From Planctomycetota bacterium (GTDB lineage: Bacteria > Planctomycetota > GCA-002687715 > DRQF01), in the NCBI GenBank assembly GCA_024275615.1, contig JAJRYU010000735.1, positions 1 through 5,334 on the forward strand: a stretch of 5,334 bases of DNA, written 5' to 3'. Every line of letters begins with the position of its first letter. Position 1 is the stretch's first letter. The position numbers were made by a program, and so were the translations under genes. The notes beneath the pieces were generated by a model. It saw nothing but the letters and a program-made list of their open reading frames with translations. It was not told the origin of the DNA and ran no database searches. Positions 1-5,334 of this stretch are shown one piece after another.

Positions 1-1850
1 CCCATGAAGTTCCAGAAATTCACCCCAATGAGAAAGAGGAATGATTCGCTCAGCCCGAAGACGGCCTCTTTGCCTCCCTTTTGTTTCATCTTGGCAATGC
101 GGCTCTGAGGCATGTGCCTGAATTTCCATGCTTCAACTGTGAGGAGGACCAAGGGAGTGATTTGCAAGGTGGAGAGGACACCACCCAGAGCCAAGGTCTC
201 AACGGACTTGGCATTCCAGTAGAAGTTGTGGCTGATACCAATGAGACCAGATCCCAAGAACAGAATCGCTGAGAGGTAGACGATGCGTGCAGCGACCATG
301 TGGCTGACGAATCCCATGATGTAGAGGAAGTACGCCAGAAGAACAGTTGTAAATAGCTCAAAGAACGCTTCTACCCACATGTGAATGGTGCACCAGCGCC
401 AAAAGTCAGCGATGACGAAATTGGTATCGGCGTTGGCCACGAATCCGGCAGTAAACATGAAAATAATGCCAGCAATGGAGTAGACCATCCAGTTGGGCAG
501 CGACCAACTTTCACGTCGCCTGAGGACAGGCCACAAGCCGCGGTAGACGACAATGAACCAAACGACGAAGGCGGCATAGAGCAAGTATTGGAATGCACGC
601 CCCATCTGGACAAATTCCCAGCCTTGGTTGCCAAACCAGCGCCACCATTCGCCCAAGATGCCGTGCACGCCGAGTGGGATACCAATGGCAACGCCAAGGG
701 CACAGACGACAAGCATCCAAAAAAGACCGTTAACCCACGCCAATTGCCCTTTTGGTTCTGGCCGACAAATGAGGGGTAGGACCCAAATTGAGGCCGCGAA
801 CCAGCACACGGCGATCCAGAGAACGGAGATTTGTGAATGCCAAGCTCGGGTCACTGTTACAGGGAAAATAGCAGTCAGATCAACGCCAATGTTGTCGAAC
901 AGACCAACGAAGTCTGAGATGGCCATGAGCCCAGCCAAGACTTGAACAAGGAAGAGGAGAGCGGCGACGGCCATGAATTTGTAGCACGCTCTTTGGGTTG
1001 CCGTGGGAGTTGATCGCACAACGTCACCCAAAAGAGCCATAGGAGGGGTCTTGGATTCTTGCGCTTCAAGAACGGCTTCGCGGTCGAGTTTGCCATAGAG
1101 GTAGAAGACCAGCCCCATTGACAAGATCAGCACGAAGCCGCCGATAACACTCCAAAACATAATGCCGGGAGCAGGGGAGTTGCCGGCAAGTGGATCGTAA
1201 GGCCAGTTTTGGGTGTAGCTGTAGTCGAAGCCCGGTCGTTCTGCGCCACAGAGCCAGCCACCCCAAAAGAAAAAAGCTGTCAAGTCATGGAGCTCTTTTT
1301 CGTCAGTGATGTAGTTGATCGGCTTGAAAGCTTCCGAGCCGGCAGCGGGTCCGCCGCTGCCGAATCGTTCTCTATTGAATTGCAAAAGATCATCGAATGC
1401 CGTTACTTGCGCTGGCCCCAAAGTCACTGTGTTCGAATCTTCGTCGTATCGATTCTTCTTGATCTCAGCCTGGACTTGGCTCTCAACGATGCGCTTTCTT
1501 TCGTCGGCGTTAGGAAAACGCTGACGCGAGGCAAGGTCGTGGAAAGCGTTCATTGATTTGGCGCTTCGGTTGAGGGCTTCAGCAGTGAAGTCGGGACCGC
1601 GTAAAGCGCCGTCCCCCAAGAAACTGCCGTAGTCCATGAGGCCATAGCGAAGAAAGATCTGTTGTCCGTCCGTGATCGACTTCCCGGAGAAGACCAAGTC
1701 GCCGGATTCAGCGCGGAAGTCCGCTAGGGGAGGAGCGTATTCGTAGGTTTGGTAGCCGATATATCCCACGACACAAATGCTGACAGTAAAGATGATGACG
1801 AACACCTTCCACCACTGTTGGCGCTTGTCGATCCAAGACATGAGATTCAT
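1..1850 (-). CDS. nod: Putative nitric oxide dismutase (qNOR-like NorB family), 3' end beyond window
   Basis: This reading frame stays open from ATG 1850 to the window edge (616 codons); about 150 C-terminal residues of a qNOR-length protein are missing. Residues 15-34 form a first membrane helix. A periplasmic domain follows (GQQIFLRYGLMDYGS near 55-75, typical of qNOR), then many hydrophobic helices. Retained: heme b ligand H338 (RAWHSQ), Fe(B) ligands H490 and H541, and E494 (HMWVE). H490, E494 and H541 are spaced exactly as H508, E512 and H559 of Geobacillus qNOR. Changed: the H560 equivalent is N542 (SHNFYW), the E581 equivalent is Q563 (STLQ), and the TAHYxVE quinol-site segment reads AISDFV with no His or Glu. 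Family knowledge: this combination marks NO dismutases, proposed to turn 2 NO into N2 and O2 in the cytoplasmic membrane. Inference: Nod rather than NO reductase. The heme b/b3 His pair should lie just past the edge. It is divergent from an Rrf2 regulator. Activity cannot be shown from sequence. Confidence 0.88.
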   Translation of the reverse strand, partial: MNLMSWIDKRQQWWKVFVIIFTVSICVVGYIGYQTYEYAPPLADFRAESGDLVFSGKSITDGQQIFLRYGLMDYGSFLGDGALRGPDFTAEALNRSAKSMNAFHDLASRQRFPNADERKRIVESQVQAEIKKNRYDEDSNTVTLGPAQVTAFDDLLQFNRERFGSGGPAAGSEAFKPINYITDEKELHDLTAFFFWGGWLCGAERPGFDYSYTQNWPYDPLAGNSPAPGIMFWSVIGGFVLILSMGLVFYLYGKLDREAVLEAQESKTPPMALLGDVVRSTPTATQRACYKFMAVAALLFLVQVLAGLMAISDFVGLFDNIGVDLTAIFPVTVTRAWHSQISVLWIAVCWFAASIWVLPLICRPEPKGQLAWVNGLFWMLVVCALGVAIGIPLGVHGILGEWWRWFGNQGWEFVQMGRAFQYLLYAAFVVWFIVVYRGLWPVLRRRESWSLPNWMVYSIAGIIFMFTAGFVANADTNFVIADFWRWCTIHMWVEAFFELFTTVLLAYFLYIMGFVSHMVAARIVYLSAILFLGSGLIGISHNFYWNAKSVETLALGGVLSTLQITPLVLLTVEAWKFRHMPQSRIAKMKQKGGKEAVFGLSESFLFLIGVNFWNFM

Positions 1851-1857
1851 CAATCGG

Positions 1858-1861
1858 CTCC
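1858..1861 (-). promoter_or_regulatory. Shine-Dalgarno of the nod-like gene
   Basis: GGAG on the minus strand lies 7 nt before ATG 1850. It supports that start over the second in-frame ATG at 1841, which would lose three residues. Confidence 0.6.
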
Positions 1862-1876
1862 GAAATTGAAAAAGTA

Positions 1877-1921
1877 AGTGAAACCATTCGAAAGGTCACT
1901 AAAGTGAGTGAGTTGAGTGAC
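1877..1921. promoter_or_regulatory. Candidate operator cluster between nod and the Rrf2 gene
   Basis: AGTGA or its complement TCACT recurs five times in 45 bp: 1877-1881, 1896-1900 (TCACT), 1903-1907, 1907-1911 and 1916-1920. TCACT-AA-AGTGA (1896-1907) is a perfect 5-2-5 palindrome. GTCACT 1895-1900 and AGTGAC 1916-1921 form a wider inverted repeat. The cluster lies between two divergent genes, one encoding an Rrf2-type repressor, and next to a possible minus-strand -10 (TATAGT, 1920-1925), so repressor binding would block the nod promoter. It does not match the E. coli NsrR consensus that I know. Assignment to the neighbouring regulator is inference. Confidence 0.4.
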
Positions 1922-1949
1922 TATATATTGAAAGTCATTTGATATCCAA
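1920..1949 (-). promoter_or_regulatory. Weak candidate promoter for the nod-like gene
   Basis: On the minus strand TATAGT (1920-1925, five of six to the -10 consensus) lies 18 nt after TTGGAT (1944-1949, a poor -35). Transcription would start near 1913, inside the inverted-repeat cluster, leaving a leader of about 60 nt. The weak -35 would suit a regulated promoter, but AT-rich spacers give such matches by chance. Confidence 0.25.
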
Positions 1950-1985
1950 CAAAATGAGAAAGTCGGATCGGTAAGGCTCAAGAGA

Positions 1986-1993
1986 TTGATCAA
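1986..1993. promoter_or_regulatory. TTGATCAA palindrome in the Rrf2 gene leader
   Basis: This perfect 8-bp palindrome lies 20 bp before the GTG start of the regulator gene. It could be part of an autoregulatory site, but it is short and may be chance. Confidence 0.15.
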
Positions 1994-2001
1994 GGGAACG
2001 A

Positions 2002-2006
2002 GGGAG
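2002..2006 (+). promoter_or_regulatory. Shine-Dalgarno that supports the GTG start
   Basis: GGGAG lies 7 nt before GTG 2014. No in-frame ATG gives the conserved Rrf2 N-terminus (MQINRGTEYAIRA), so this site and the family alignment together decide the start. Confidence 0.65.
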
Positions 2007-2013
2007 AGATTGA

Positions 2014-2451
2014 GTGCAGATCAATAGAGGGACAGAGTACGCCATTCGGGCGGCAATCTTCTTGGCCGATGAAGTGGCACGAGCTCCCATTGTTCTCGTG
2101 GACATTGCTGAGGGGATTGGGGCGCCTCCCAACTACCTCTCCAACATTCTCCAGTCCCTGACACGCTTTGGGATCGTGCAAGCCCACCGCGGTGCGCGAC
2201 GGGGATACTCTTTGGGACGTTCTCCCAAACAAATCAACTTGCTTGAGATCCTGGAAGCATTGGAAGGACCCCTGGCGATGAATGTCTGCGACACGCACGT
2301 TGAAGGGAGTTGTCCTATCAGCGAAGGGTGCGCCGTGACGCAGGTGTTCGTGGGGCTGCAAGACTTGATCAAGAGCCACTTGATAAGTGCTACTCTCGAT
2401 AGCCTAGCGCACAGTTCTTGCCATCCAGATTGCAGCAAAGGGGGACCCTGA
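2014..2451 (+). CDS. Rrf2-family Fe-S transcriptional regulator (NsrR/IscR/RirA-like)
   Basis: The 145-residue protein has usual Rrf2 length and starts at GTG with the classic N-terminus MQINRGTEYAIRAAIFLA. A winged helix-turn-helix spans about residues 25-68, with recognition region PPNYLSNILQSLTRFGIV followed by the wing HRGARRGYSLGR. Cysteines C92, C100 and C106 form C-x7-C-x5-C in the cluster-binding loop, the spacing seen in RirA-type proteins and close to C-x5-C-x5-C of NsrR and IscR. Family knowledge: these bind a [2Fe-2S] or [4Fe-4S] cluster and lose repression when NO, iron lack or oxidation damages it. It also has C136 and C140 near the C-terminus, outside the usual cluster site. 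It is divergent from the nod-like gene across 163 bp, so control of that gene is a good inference. Which of NsrR, IscR or RirA it matches cannot be settled from sequence alone. Confidence 0.9.
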   Translation: MQINRGTEYAIRAAIFLADEVARAPIVLVDIAEGIGAPPNYLSNILQSLTRFGIVQAHRGARRGYSLGRSPKQINLLEILEALEGPLAMNVCDTHVEGSCPISEGCAVTQVFVGLQDLIKSHLISATLDSLAHSSCHPDCSKGGP

Positions 2452-2463
2452 TGGCATGAAGAT

Positions 2464-3549
2464 TCAGTCGATGGGTAGGAGCTGGCGCACGTTCTGCCCT
2501 AATCGATGTCCATCGAGGGCCGCGATCATTTCTCGAAGTTCGTTGGCGACTTCGGTTCGGTCTTTCTTAAGCGCCAGACGGGAGCGGCACAAATCTAGCC
2601 GCGCATTAATCTCGCGCTCAATTGCGTTGTGGAGATTCTGTGCCTCTTCGATGAATCGCGTCGTCCGCGTGGGCTGCAAACCAATTGTCGATTCGAGGCT
2701 ACGTAAGGCATCACCCCAGCGCCCCTTGAGTAATAACTGCGGGAGCTTCTCAATACGATCTCTCAATTGATCGTACTCACTCATAGTCAACCCGATTCGG
2801 CTGCTGCTGTCCATGCTGCGTCGCCACTCGCGCAGATAGGTTCTGACGTCGTCTACACTTTCAATGTCGTAGCGCGCATTCGAGTCAACACCATCATAGG
2901 TCACAATCATGACTGGTGTGTGAATGGCCATGGTGTCGGCCACTTCATGTTGTCTCATGCTGAGCGCATTCGGGAATTCTTCGTCGAACTCCGTCTTGAA
3001 GCTTAAGAATCCTTCAAGGACTCTGGCCATCTCGGCAGATTCAAACTGGGGTTTCATTTTGATGCTGCGGGGACAATAGGAATACATATAAGTCTGAACA
3101 AGAGGTTTGCCAGCATACTCCGCCAGTTCACGCGCATAGTTGGCATCAACAATCCAGCCAACAGAATCAGTCCAGATTGGAATCTTGGGAACCACCACAT
3201 CGATGATTTCAAGTGTCGCTACTCTGTCGAGGGCGTCGGTGTCCTTGTTGCCTTGGTCAACTCGAGTTTCCATGTTCCAAATGAAAAGGAATATGAAGGG
3301 GAGAGCGGCCGCTGCGGCAACGCGAAGGATGGGCCAAGTCCTTTGCTTGATGATGACTGCTGGCATGGGCGTCGGTGTCAATTGCAAGTCGTCGCCAAGA
3401 TCGAGGGCATAGAAACTGCTGACTTGTTCAAAGTACTCTCTGCACTCTGGACAGGCGGACAACTCATTTTGTAATCGTCGAGATTCGTCGGCGTTCAGAT
3501 GACCGGCGACGAGATCTGGGATTCGCTCCTGGAGGTCATTGTGCGTCAT
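2464..3549 (-). CDS. Membrane anti-sigma factor with exported thioredoxin-like domain
   Basis: The 361-residue protein is the likely partner of the ECF sigma factor upstream. Its ATG overlaps the sigma stop (ATGA, 3546-3549), with GAGGAG (3555-3560) 5 nt before it, so translation is probably coupled. Residues 1-45 resemble the zinc-binding anti-sigma domain, with CPEC at C33/C36. The usual His four residues before the first Cys is Glu29, so zinc binding is doubtful, though H17 could substitute. A single hydrophobic helix spans about 73-92. Residues 130-242 resemble a thioredoxin fold: GKPLVQTYMYSYCPRS, where the CxxC becomes C159-P-R-S162, then a probable cis-Pro loop HTPVMIV (P212). The remainder (250-361) is helical and charged, without a recognised family. 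Inference: the outer domain senses a redox or envelope signal and the inner domain holds sigma. The thioredoxin assignment is from motif layout only. Confidence 0.72.
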   Translation of the reverse strand: MTHNDLQERIPDLVAGHLNADESRRLQNELSACPECREYFEQVSSFYALDLGDDLQLTPTPMPAVIIKQRTWPILRVAAAAALPFIFLFIWNMETRVDQGNKDTDALDRVATLEIIDVVVPKIPIWTDSVGWIVDANYARELAEYAGKPLVQTYMYSYCPRSIKMKPQFESAEMARVLEGFLSFKTEFDEEFPNALSMRQHEVADTMAIHTPVMIVTYDGVDSNARYDIESVDDVRTYLREWRRSMDSSSRIGLTMSEYDQLRDRIEKLPQLLLKGRWGDALRSLESTIGLQPTRTTRFIEEAQNLHNAIEREINARLDLCRSRLALKKDRTEVANELREMIAALDGHRLGQNVRQLLPID

Positions 3550-4103
3550 GATCTCTCCTCAACGACACTGAGTTTCGCTGTGAGTTTTTCTATGGCTAGG
3601 CGCAGACGTGACTCAACGGTCTTTGCTGAAATGTCGAGCATGTTGGCAATCTCACGGCAACAGATGCGCTCGAAACGATGGAGAACCAAGACCTCTTTTT
3701 GTCCGGCCGGAAGAGATGAAATCGCTTCGTTGATACGCCGGATAGACTCATCTGATTCGACAGGCCCGATCGGTGATCGCCCGAGATCTCCTTGCCAGTT
3801 GTTGCGATATTCAGTCATGGCATTCTCATGGCGCTTGTTGCGGGCGTGGCGCTGGCGCCATTCATTTAAGGCGATCGTGAAAACATATCCACGCGCTGAT
3901 CCGGAACCGGTGAATTTTTTCCGATAGGTCCAGAGTTTCAAGTAGGTGTCTTGGACCAAATCATCACTTAAGAAAGGACAGCGACAAAGCCGGAAAAAGA
4001 AACGTTTCAGGACAGACTCAGACAAGGCGAAAAGGTCTTTGCCGGCCTGGTCGTCACTTGTTGCCATAAGGCTGAGTAATCGACGGAGATCCGCTTCCTC
4101 CAA
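3546..4103 (-). CDS. ECF-family RNA polymerase sigma-70 factor
   Basis: The 185-residue protein has both ECF domains and no sigma-1.1 or sigma-3. Sigma-2 covers about residues 24-92, with region 2.2 DDLVQDTYLKLWTYRKKF at 47-64 and region 2.4 ARGYVFTIALNEWRQRH at 70-86. Sigma-4 covers about 122-178 (ISSLPAGQKEVLVLHRFE, then helix-turn-helix CREIANMLDISAKTVESRL at 149-167). It binds core polymerase and directs it to a small regulon, probably including its own promoter. TTG 4103 is chosen because AGGAAGG lies 7 nt upstream; the first in-frame ATG (4067, residue 13) has no ribosome site. It overlaps the anti-sigma gene by 4 bp, forming one operon. Two cysteine pairs (C40/C42 and C148/C149) are unusual for so short a sigma factor, but no role is known. 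Nothing in sequence links its regulon to the nod-like gene. Confidence 0.9.
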   Translation of the reverse strand: MEEADLRRLLSLMATSDDQAGKDLFALSESVLKRFFFRLCRCPFLSDDLVQDTYLKLWTYRKKFTGSGSARGYVFTIALNEWRQRHARNKRHENAMTEYRNNWQGDLGRSPIGPVESDESIRRINEAISSLPAGQKEVLVLHRFERICCREIANMLDISAKTVESRLRLAIEKLTAKLSVVEERS

Positions 4104-4110
4104 AGCACTT

Positions 4111-4117
4111 CCTTCCT
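4111..4117 (-). promoter_or_regulatory. Strong Shine-Dalgarno deciding a TTG start for the sigma gene
   Basis: AGGAAGG on the minus strand lies 7 nt before TTG 4103. This is the best ribosome site in the window and sits before a rare start codon. Confidence 0.6.
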
Positions 4118-4141
4118 GTTTGCTAGGTATAGAATCCCGCT

Positions 4142-4170
4142 TACGACGTAATCCTCAAAGAAAACGTCAA
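4142..4170 (-). promoter_or_regulatory. Candidate promoter of the sigma/anti-sigma operon
   Basis: On the minus strand TTGACG (4165-4170, five of six to the -35 consensus) is followed after 17 nt by GTCGTA (4142-4147). The downstream element is poor for a housekeeping -10, but GTC is the core of many ECF -10 elements, so autoregulation is possible. The typical ECF -35 (GGAAC) is absent. Low confidence. Confidence 0.25.
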
Positions 4171-4319
4171 TTAGCCCGCATTGACTACCATCGAGGGTCG
4201 TCCGCGGCCTATTCCTGACAAAGGACGAATGCTGCACCCGTCTCTCTCAATATCTTTGAGGAAATCTGCGGTTGAGGTGTTCTCTCATACTGCTTCGCGG
4301 AATTGCCCGTCTTCTACTC

Positions 4320-4355
4320 GGCTTGGGTTTCTTGGTTTCGCCCTTGCCCCAAGCC
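4320..4355. repeat. Stem-loop with 8-bp perfect arms
   Basis: GGCTTGGG (4320-4327) and CCCAAGCC (4348-4355) pair perfectly around a 20-nt loop. No T-run follows on either strand, so it is not an obvious terminator. It lies 45 bp before a longer stem-loop and could belong to the same RNA or repeat unit. Confidence 0.4.
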
Positions 4356-4400
4356 AGCTTTGTTCAGTGAGCCCTTGTCGGACATTGAAGAGTGCGTTCT

Positions 4401-4485
4401 GGTACTGACGGTTTCTTGAATTTTGAATCTCGGTGGTCTGCGGAAACCTGCCGGCATCGGAATTCAGAAACCGTCGGTGCTTTTT
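4401..4485 (+). ncRNA. Long imperfect hairpin with a following T-run (structured RNA, repeat or terminator)
   Basis: The arm GACGGTTTCT-T-GAATT (4407-4422) pairs with AATTCAGAAACCGTC (4461-4475), leaving one bulged T. The helix can extend outward to 4401/4481 with two A-T or G-C pairs, C-G, and G-T wobbles, giving about 21 pairs. The 38-nt loop may form a smaller inner stem (CGGTGG with CCTGCCG). TTTTT (4481-4485) closes the plus-strand side, as in an intrinsic terminator, yet no plus-strand gene ends upstream. It may end a small RNA, be a dispersed repeat, or be a remnant of a mobile element. Confidence 0.4.
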
Positions 4486-4581
4486 GAGTTCCTTGGTCAG
4501 TAAATCGAGACTGAGCCCGTCGCAAATGGCCGCCATGAAGGCCTAATTCGGAAGCGGTTTAAGCTCGATAGTGCTTTTTTC

Positions 4582-4609
4582 TTGACCTCTACCTCCTCAT
4601 GTCTATCTT
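4582..4609 (+). promoter_or_regulatory. Sigma-70-type promoter for the beta-helix gene
   Basis: TTGACC (4582-4587, five of six) and TATCTT (4604-4609, four of six) are separated by 16 nt. Transcription would begin near 4616 and leave a leader of about 90 nt before ATG 4708. This is the best housekeeping-type promoter in the window. Confidence 0.45.
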
Positions 4610-4625
4610 GCACTAGTGGAAGAAA

Positions 4626-4649
4626 CTCAAGTGCGTACCTCAACTTGAG
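4626..4649 (+). promoter_or_regulatory. Small hairpin in the leader of the beta-helix gene
   Basis: CTCAAGT (4626-4632) and ACTTGAG (4643-4649) pair perfectly around a 10-nt loop, just downstream of the predicted transcription start. It could stabilise the 5' end or be an operator; no function is evident. Confidence 0.3.
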
Positions 4650-4707
4650 AAGGAAAAGACTTGATTGGGCAGCCAAAGTCAGCTCAGTACAAGCCTCACA
4701 TACAATC

Positions 4708-5334
4708 ATGTATTTCATCATACGAGCAGTGATTCTCGCTGCCTTTCTTGCAACGACTTCATGGTCGCAGGCCAACTTCGTTGTCCCCAATGCCGCTTTT
4801 CCGACAATTCAGTCAGCGCTCAGCGCATCGCAGCCCGGAGATGTCATCGTGGTTTGGCCAGGAACCTATGTGGAAAACCTTGTGTGGCCTCCCCACGACG
4901 TCCAAGTCCTTGGGGCTGGCATAGGGCAGAGCATCATTAACGGCAGTTTCGCCGGACCCTGCGTCTTCATGCAGGGGGGGCTTTCAGATGCTTCGATTCT
5001 CGATGGCTTTACTCTGGAAGACGGCGAGGGCATACCTCAGAGCCCATCTGGATGGGGTAGCGTGGGAGGTGGCATTTGCCTGTTGGCTGGCGGGGCTCTA
5101 TCAAGCCCCACCATTCGCAATTGTGAAATCACTCGTTGTCGAGGGACTATCGGTGCCGGGGTTTATTCAAGTTCATCGGGCGATATGTTGTTCGAGAACG
5201 TCTGTGTGCACGAAAATGTGGAAGTTGTTCAGGTTTTGGCGGGCACACGAGTCCTCGCCCTTGCACTCAATTGTATTTCCGGCGCCATGGTTGAGTTACG
5301 CGACTGCCGAATTGAAAAGCACGTGGCACTCTCC
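4708..5334 (+). CDS. Secreted parallel beta-helix repeat protein, 5' part
   Basis: The frame is open from ATG 4708 to the window end (209 codons) and continues beyond. Residues 1-22 are a signal peptide (one Arg, a hydrophobic core, then SWSQA before NFVV), so the protein is exported. Residues 31-60 (FPTIQSAL then PGDVIVVWPGTYVENL) match the opening of right-handed parallel beta-helix proteins common in Planctomycetota. Repeated turns follow, such as SPTIRNCEITRCRG, GAGVYSSSSGDMLFENVCVHEN and MVELRDCRIE, each a strand ladder with Asn, Cys or Gly at turns. The family often carries a C-terminal anchor or sorting signal, which lies outside the window. No ribosome site is visible before the ATG, but no alternative in-frame start exists nearby. 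The role is unknown; surface or polysaccharide binding is typical. No functional link to the nod-like gene is seen. Confidence 0.8.
   Translation, partial: MYFIIRAVILAAFLATTSWSQANFVVPNAAFPTIQSALSASQPGDVIVVWPGTYVENLVWPPHDVQVLGAGIGQSIINGSFAGPCVFMQGGLSDASILDGFTLEDGEGIPQSPSGWGSVGGGICLLAGGALSSPTIRNCEITRCRGTIGAGVYSSSSGDMLFENVCVHENVEVVQVLAGTRVLALALNCISGAMVELRDCRIEKHVALS

Larger units (their letters stand above)
4104..4707. other. Non-coding stretch of about 600 bp
   Basis: No convincing gene is seen between the divergent sigma operon and beta-helix gene. Short frames on both strands lack ribosome sites and recognisable domains. The stretch holds the likely sigma promoter on the left, two stem-loops at 4320-4355 and 4401-4485, and a good rightward promoter at 4582-4609. 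No tRNA-like fold or transposase was recognised. Confidence 0.6.

Noticed and set aside
371..712. Several 60-130 codon frames on both strands across 81-1556
   Set aside because: All lie in other frames over the continuous minus-strand membrane protein, and their translations show no domain.
1..1850. Ordinary quinol-dependent NO reductase (NorB/NorZ)
   Set aside because: The fold fits, but the quinol-site His/Glu, one Fe(B) His and the E581 equivalent are all changed.
2452..2463. Bidirectional terminator between the convergent genes
   Set aside because: The 12-bp gap holds no inverted repeat or T-run.
3060..3130. Independent thioredoxin or Tlp-type oxidoreductase gene
   Set aside because: The thioredoxin-like part lies in frame inside the anti-sigma gene and lacks the second Cys needed for disulfide exchange.
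4285..4536. 83-residue minus-strand frame starting MAAICDGLSLDLL
   Set aside because: It has no ribosome site or recognised domain, and it overlies both stem-loops. It might be a shadow of a repeat or a mobile-element remnant, but I cannot support a gene.
4497..4790. 97-residue minus-strand frame over the beta-helix start
   Set aside because: It overlaps the signal peptide of the better supported plus-strand gene and has no family signature.
1..5334. CRISPR array, tRNA, rRNA or insertion sequence
   Set aside because: No spaced direct repeats, cloverleaf, rRNA-like sequence or transposase motif was seen.

Overview
The window looks like bacterial chromosome of roughly balanced base composition. 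It holds five protein genes, two of them cut by the window edges. The most likely host is a member of the Planctomycetota or a relative. This rests on the secreted parallel beta-helix protein with a 'TIQSAL...PGDVIVVWPGTY'-type N-terminus and on the ECF sigma factor paired with a membrane anti-sigma factor that has a large extra domain. No rRNA, tRNA or marker gene confirms it.

Positions 1-1850 (minus strand) carry the main item: the N-terminal 616 residues of a quinol-NO-reductase-like membrane protein. It has the fold and length pattern of qNOR but three changes at functional sites. The quinol-site His/Glu (TAHYxVE region) are gone. The second of the paired Fe(B) histidines is Asn (SHN instead of GHH). 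The Glu equivalent to Geobacillus qNOR E581 is Gln. This is the pattern known for NO dismutase (Nod) of 'Candidatus Methylomirabilis oxyfera', thought to convert 2 NO to N2 + O2. The gene is therefore called a putative nod.

Positions 1851-2013 form a divergent intergenic region with several AGTGA/TCACT inverted repeats. It is followed on the plus strand (2014-2451) by an Rrf2-family regulator with a three-Cys iron-sulfur cluster motif of the NsrR/IscR/RirA type. A local circuit is plausible: the Rrf2 protein senses NO, iron-sulfur or redox state and controls itself and the nod-like gene.

Positions 2464-4103 (minus strand) are a two-gene operon converging on the Rrf2 gene. It holds an ECF sigma factor (TTG start) overlapping by 4 bp an anti-sigma factor. 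The anti-sigma factor has a degenerate zinc-binding N-terminus, one membrane segment and an exported thioredoxin-like domain with a CPRS motif in place of CxxC.

Positions 4104-4707 hold no convincing gene. They contain a possible sigma-operon promoter, two stem-loops (one long and followed by a T-run) and a good housekeeping-type promoter reading right. From 4708 to the window end runs the 5' part of a secreted beta-helix protein.
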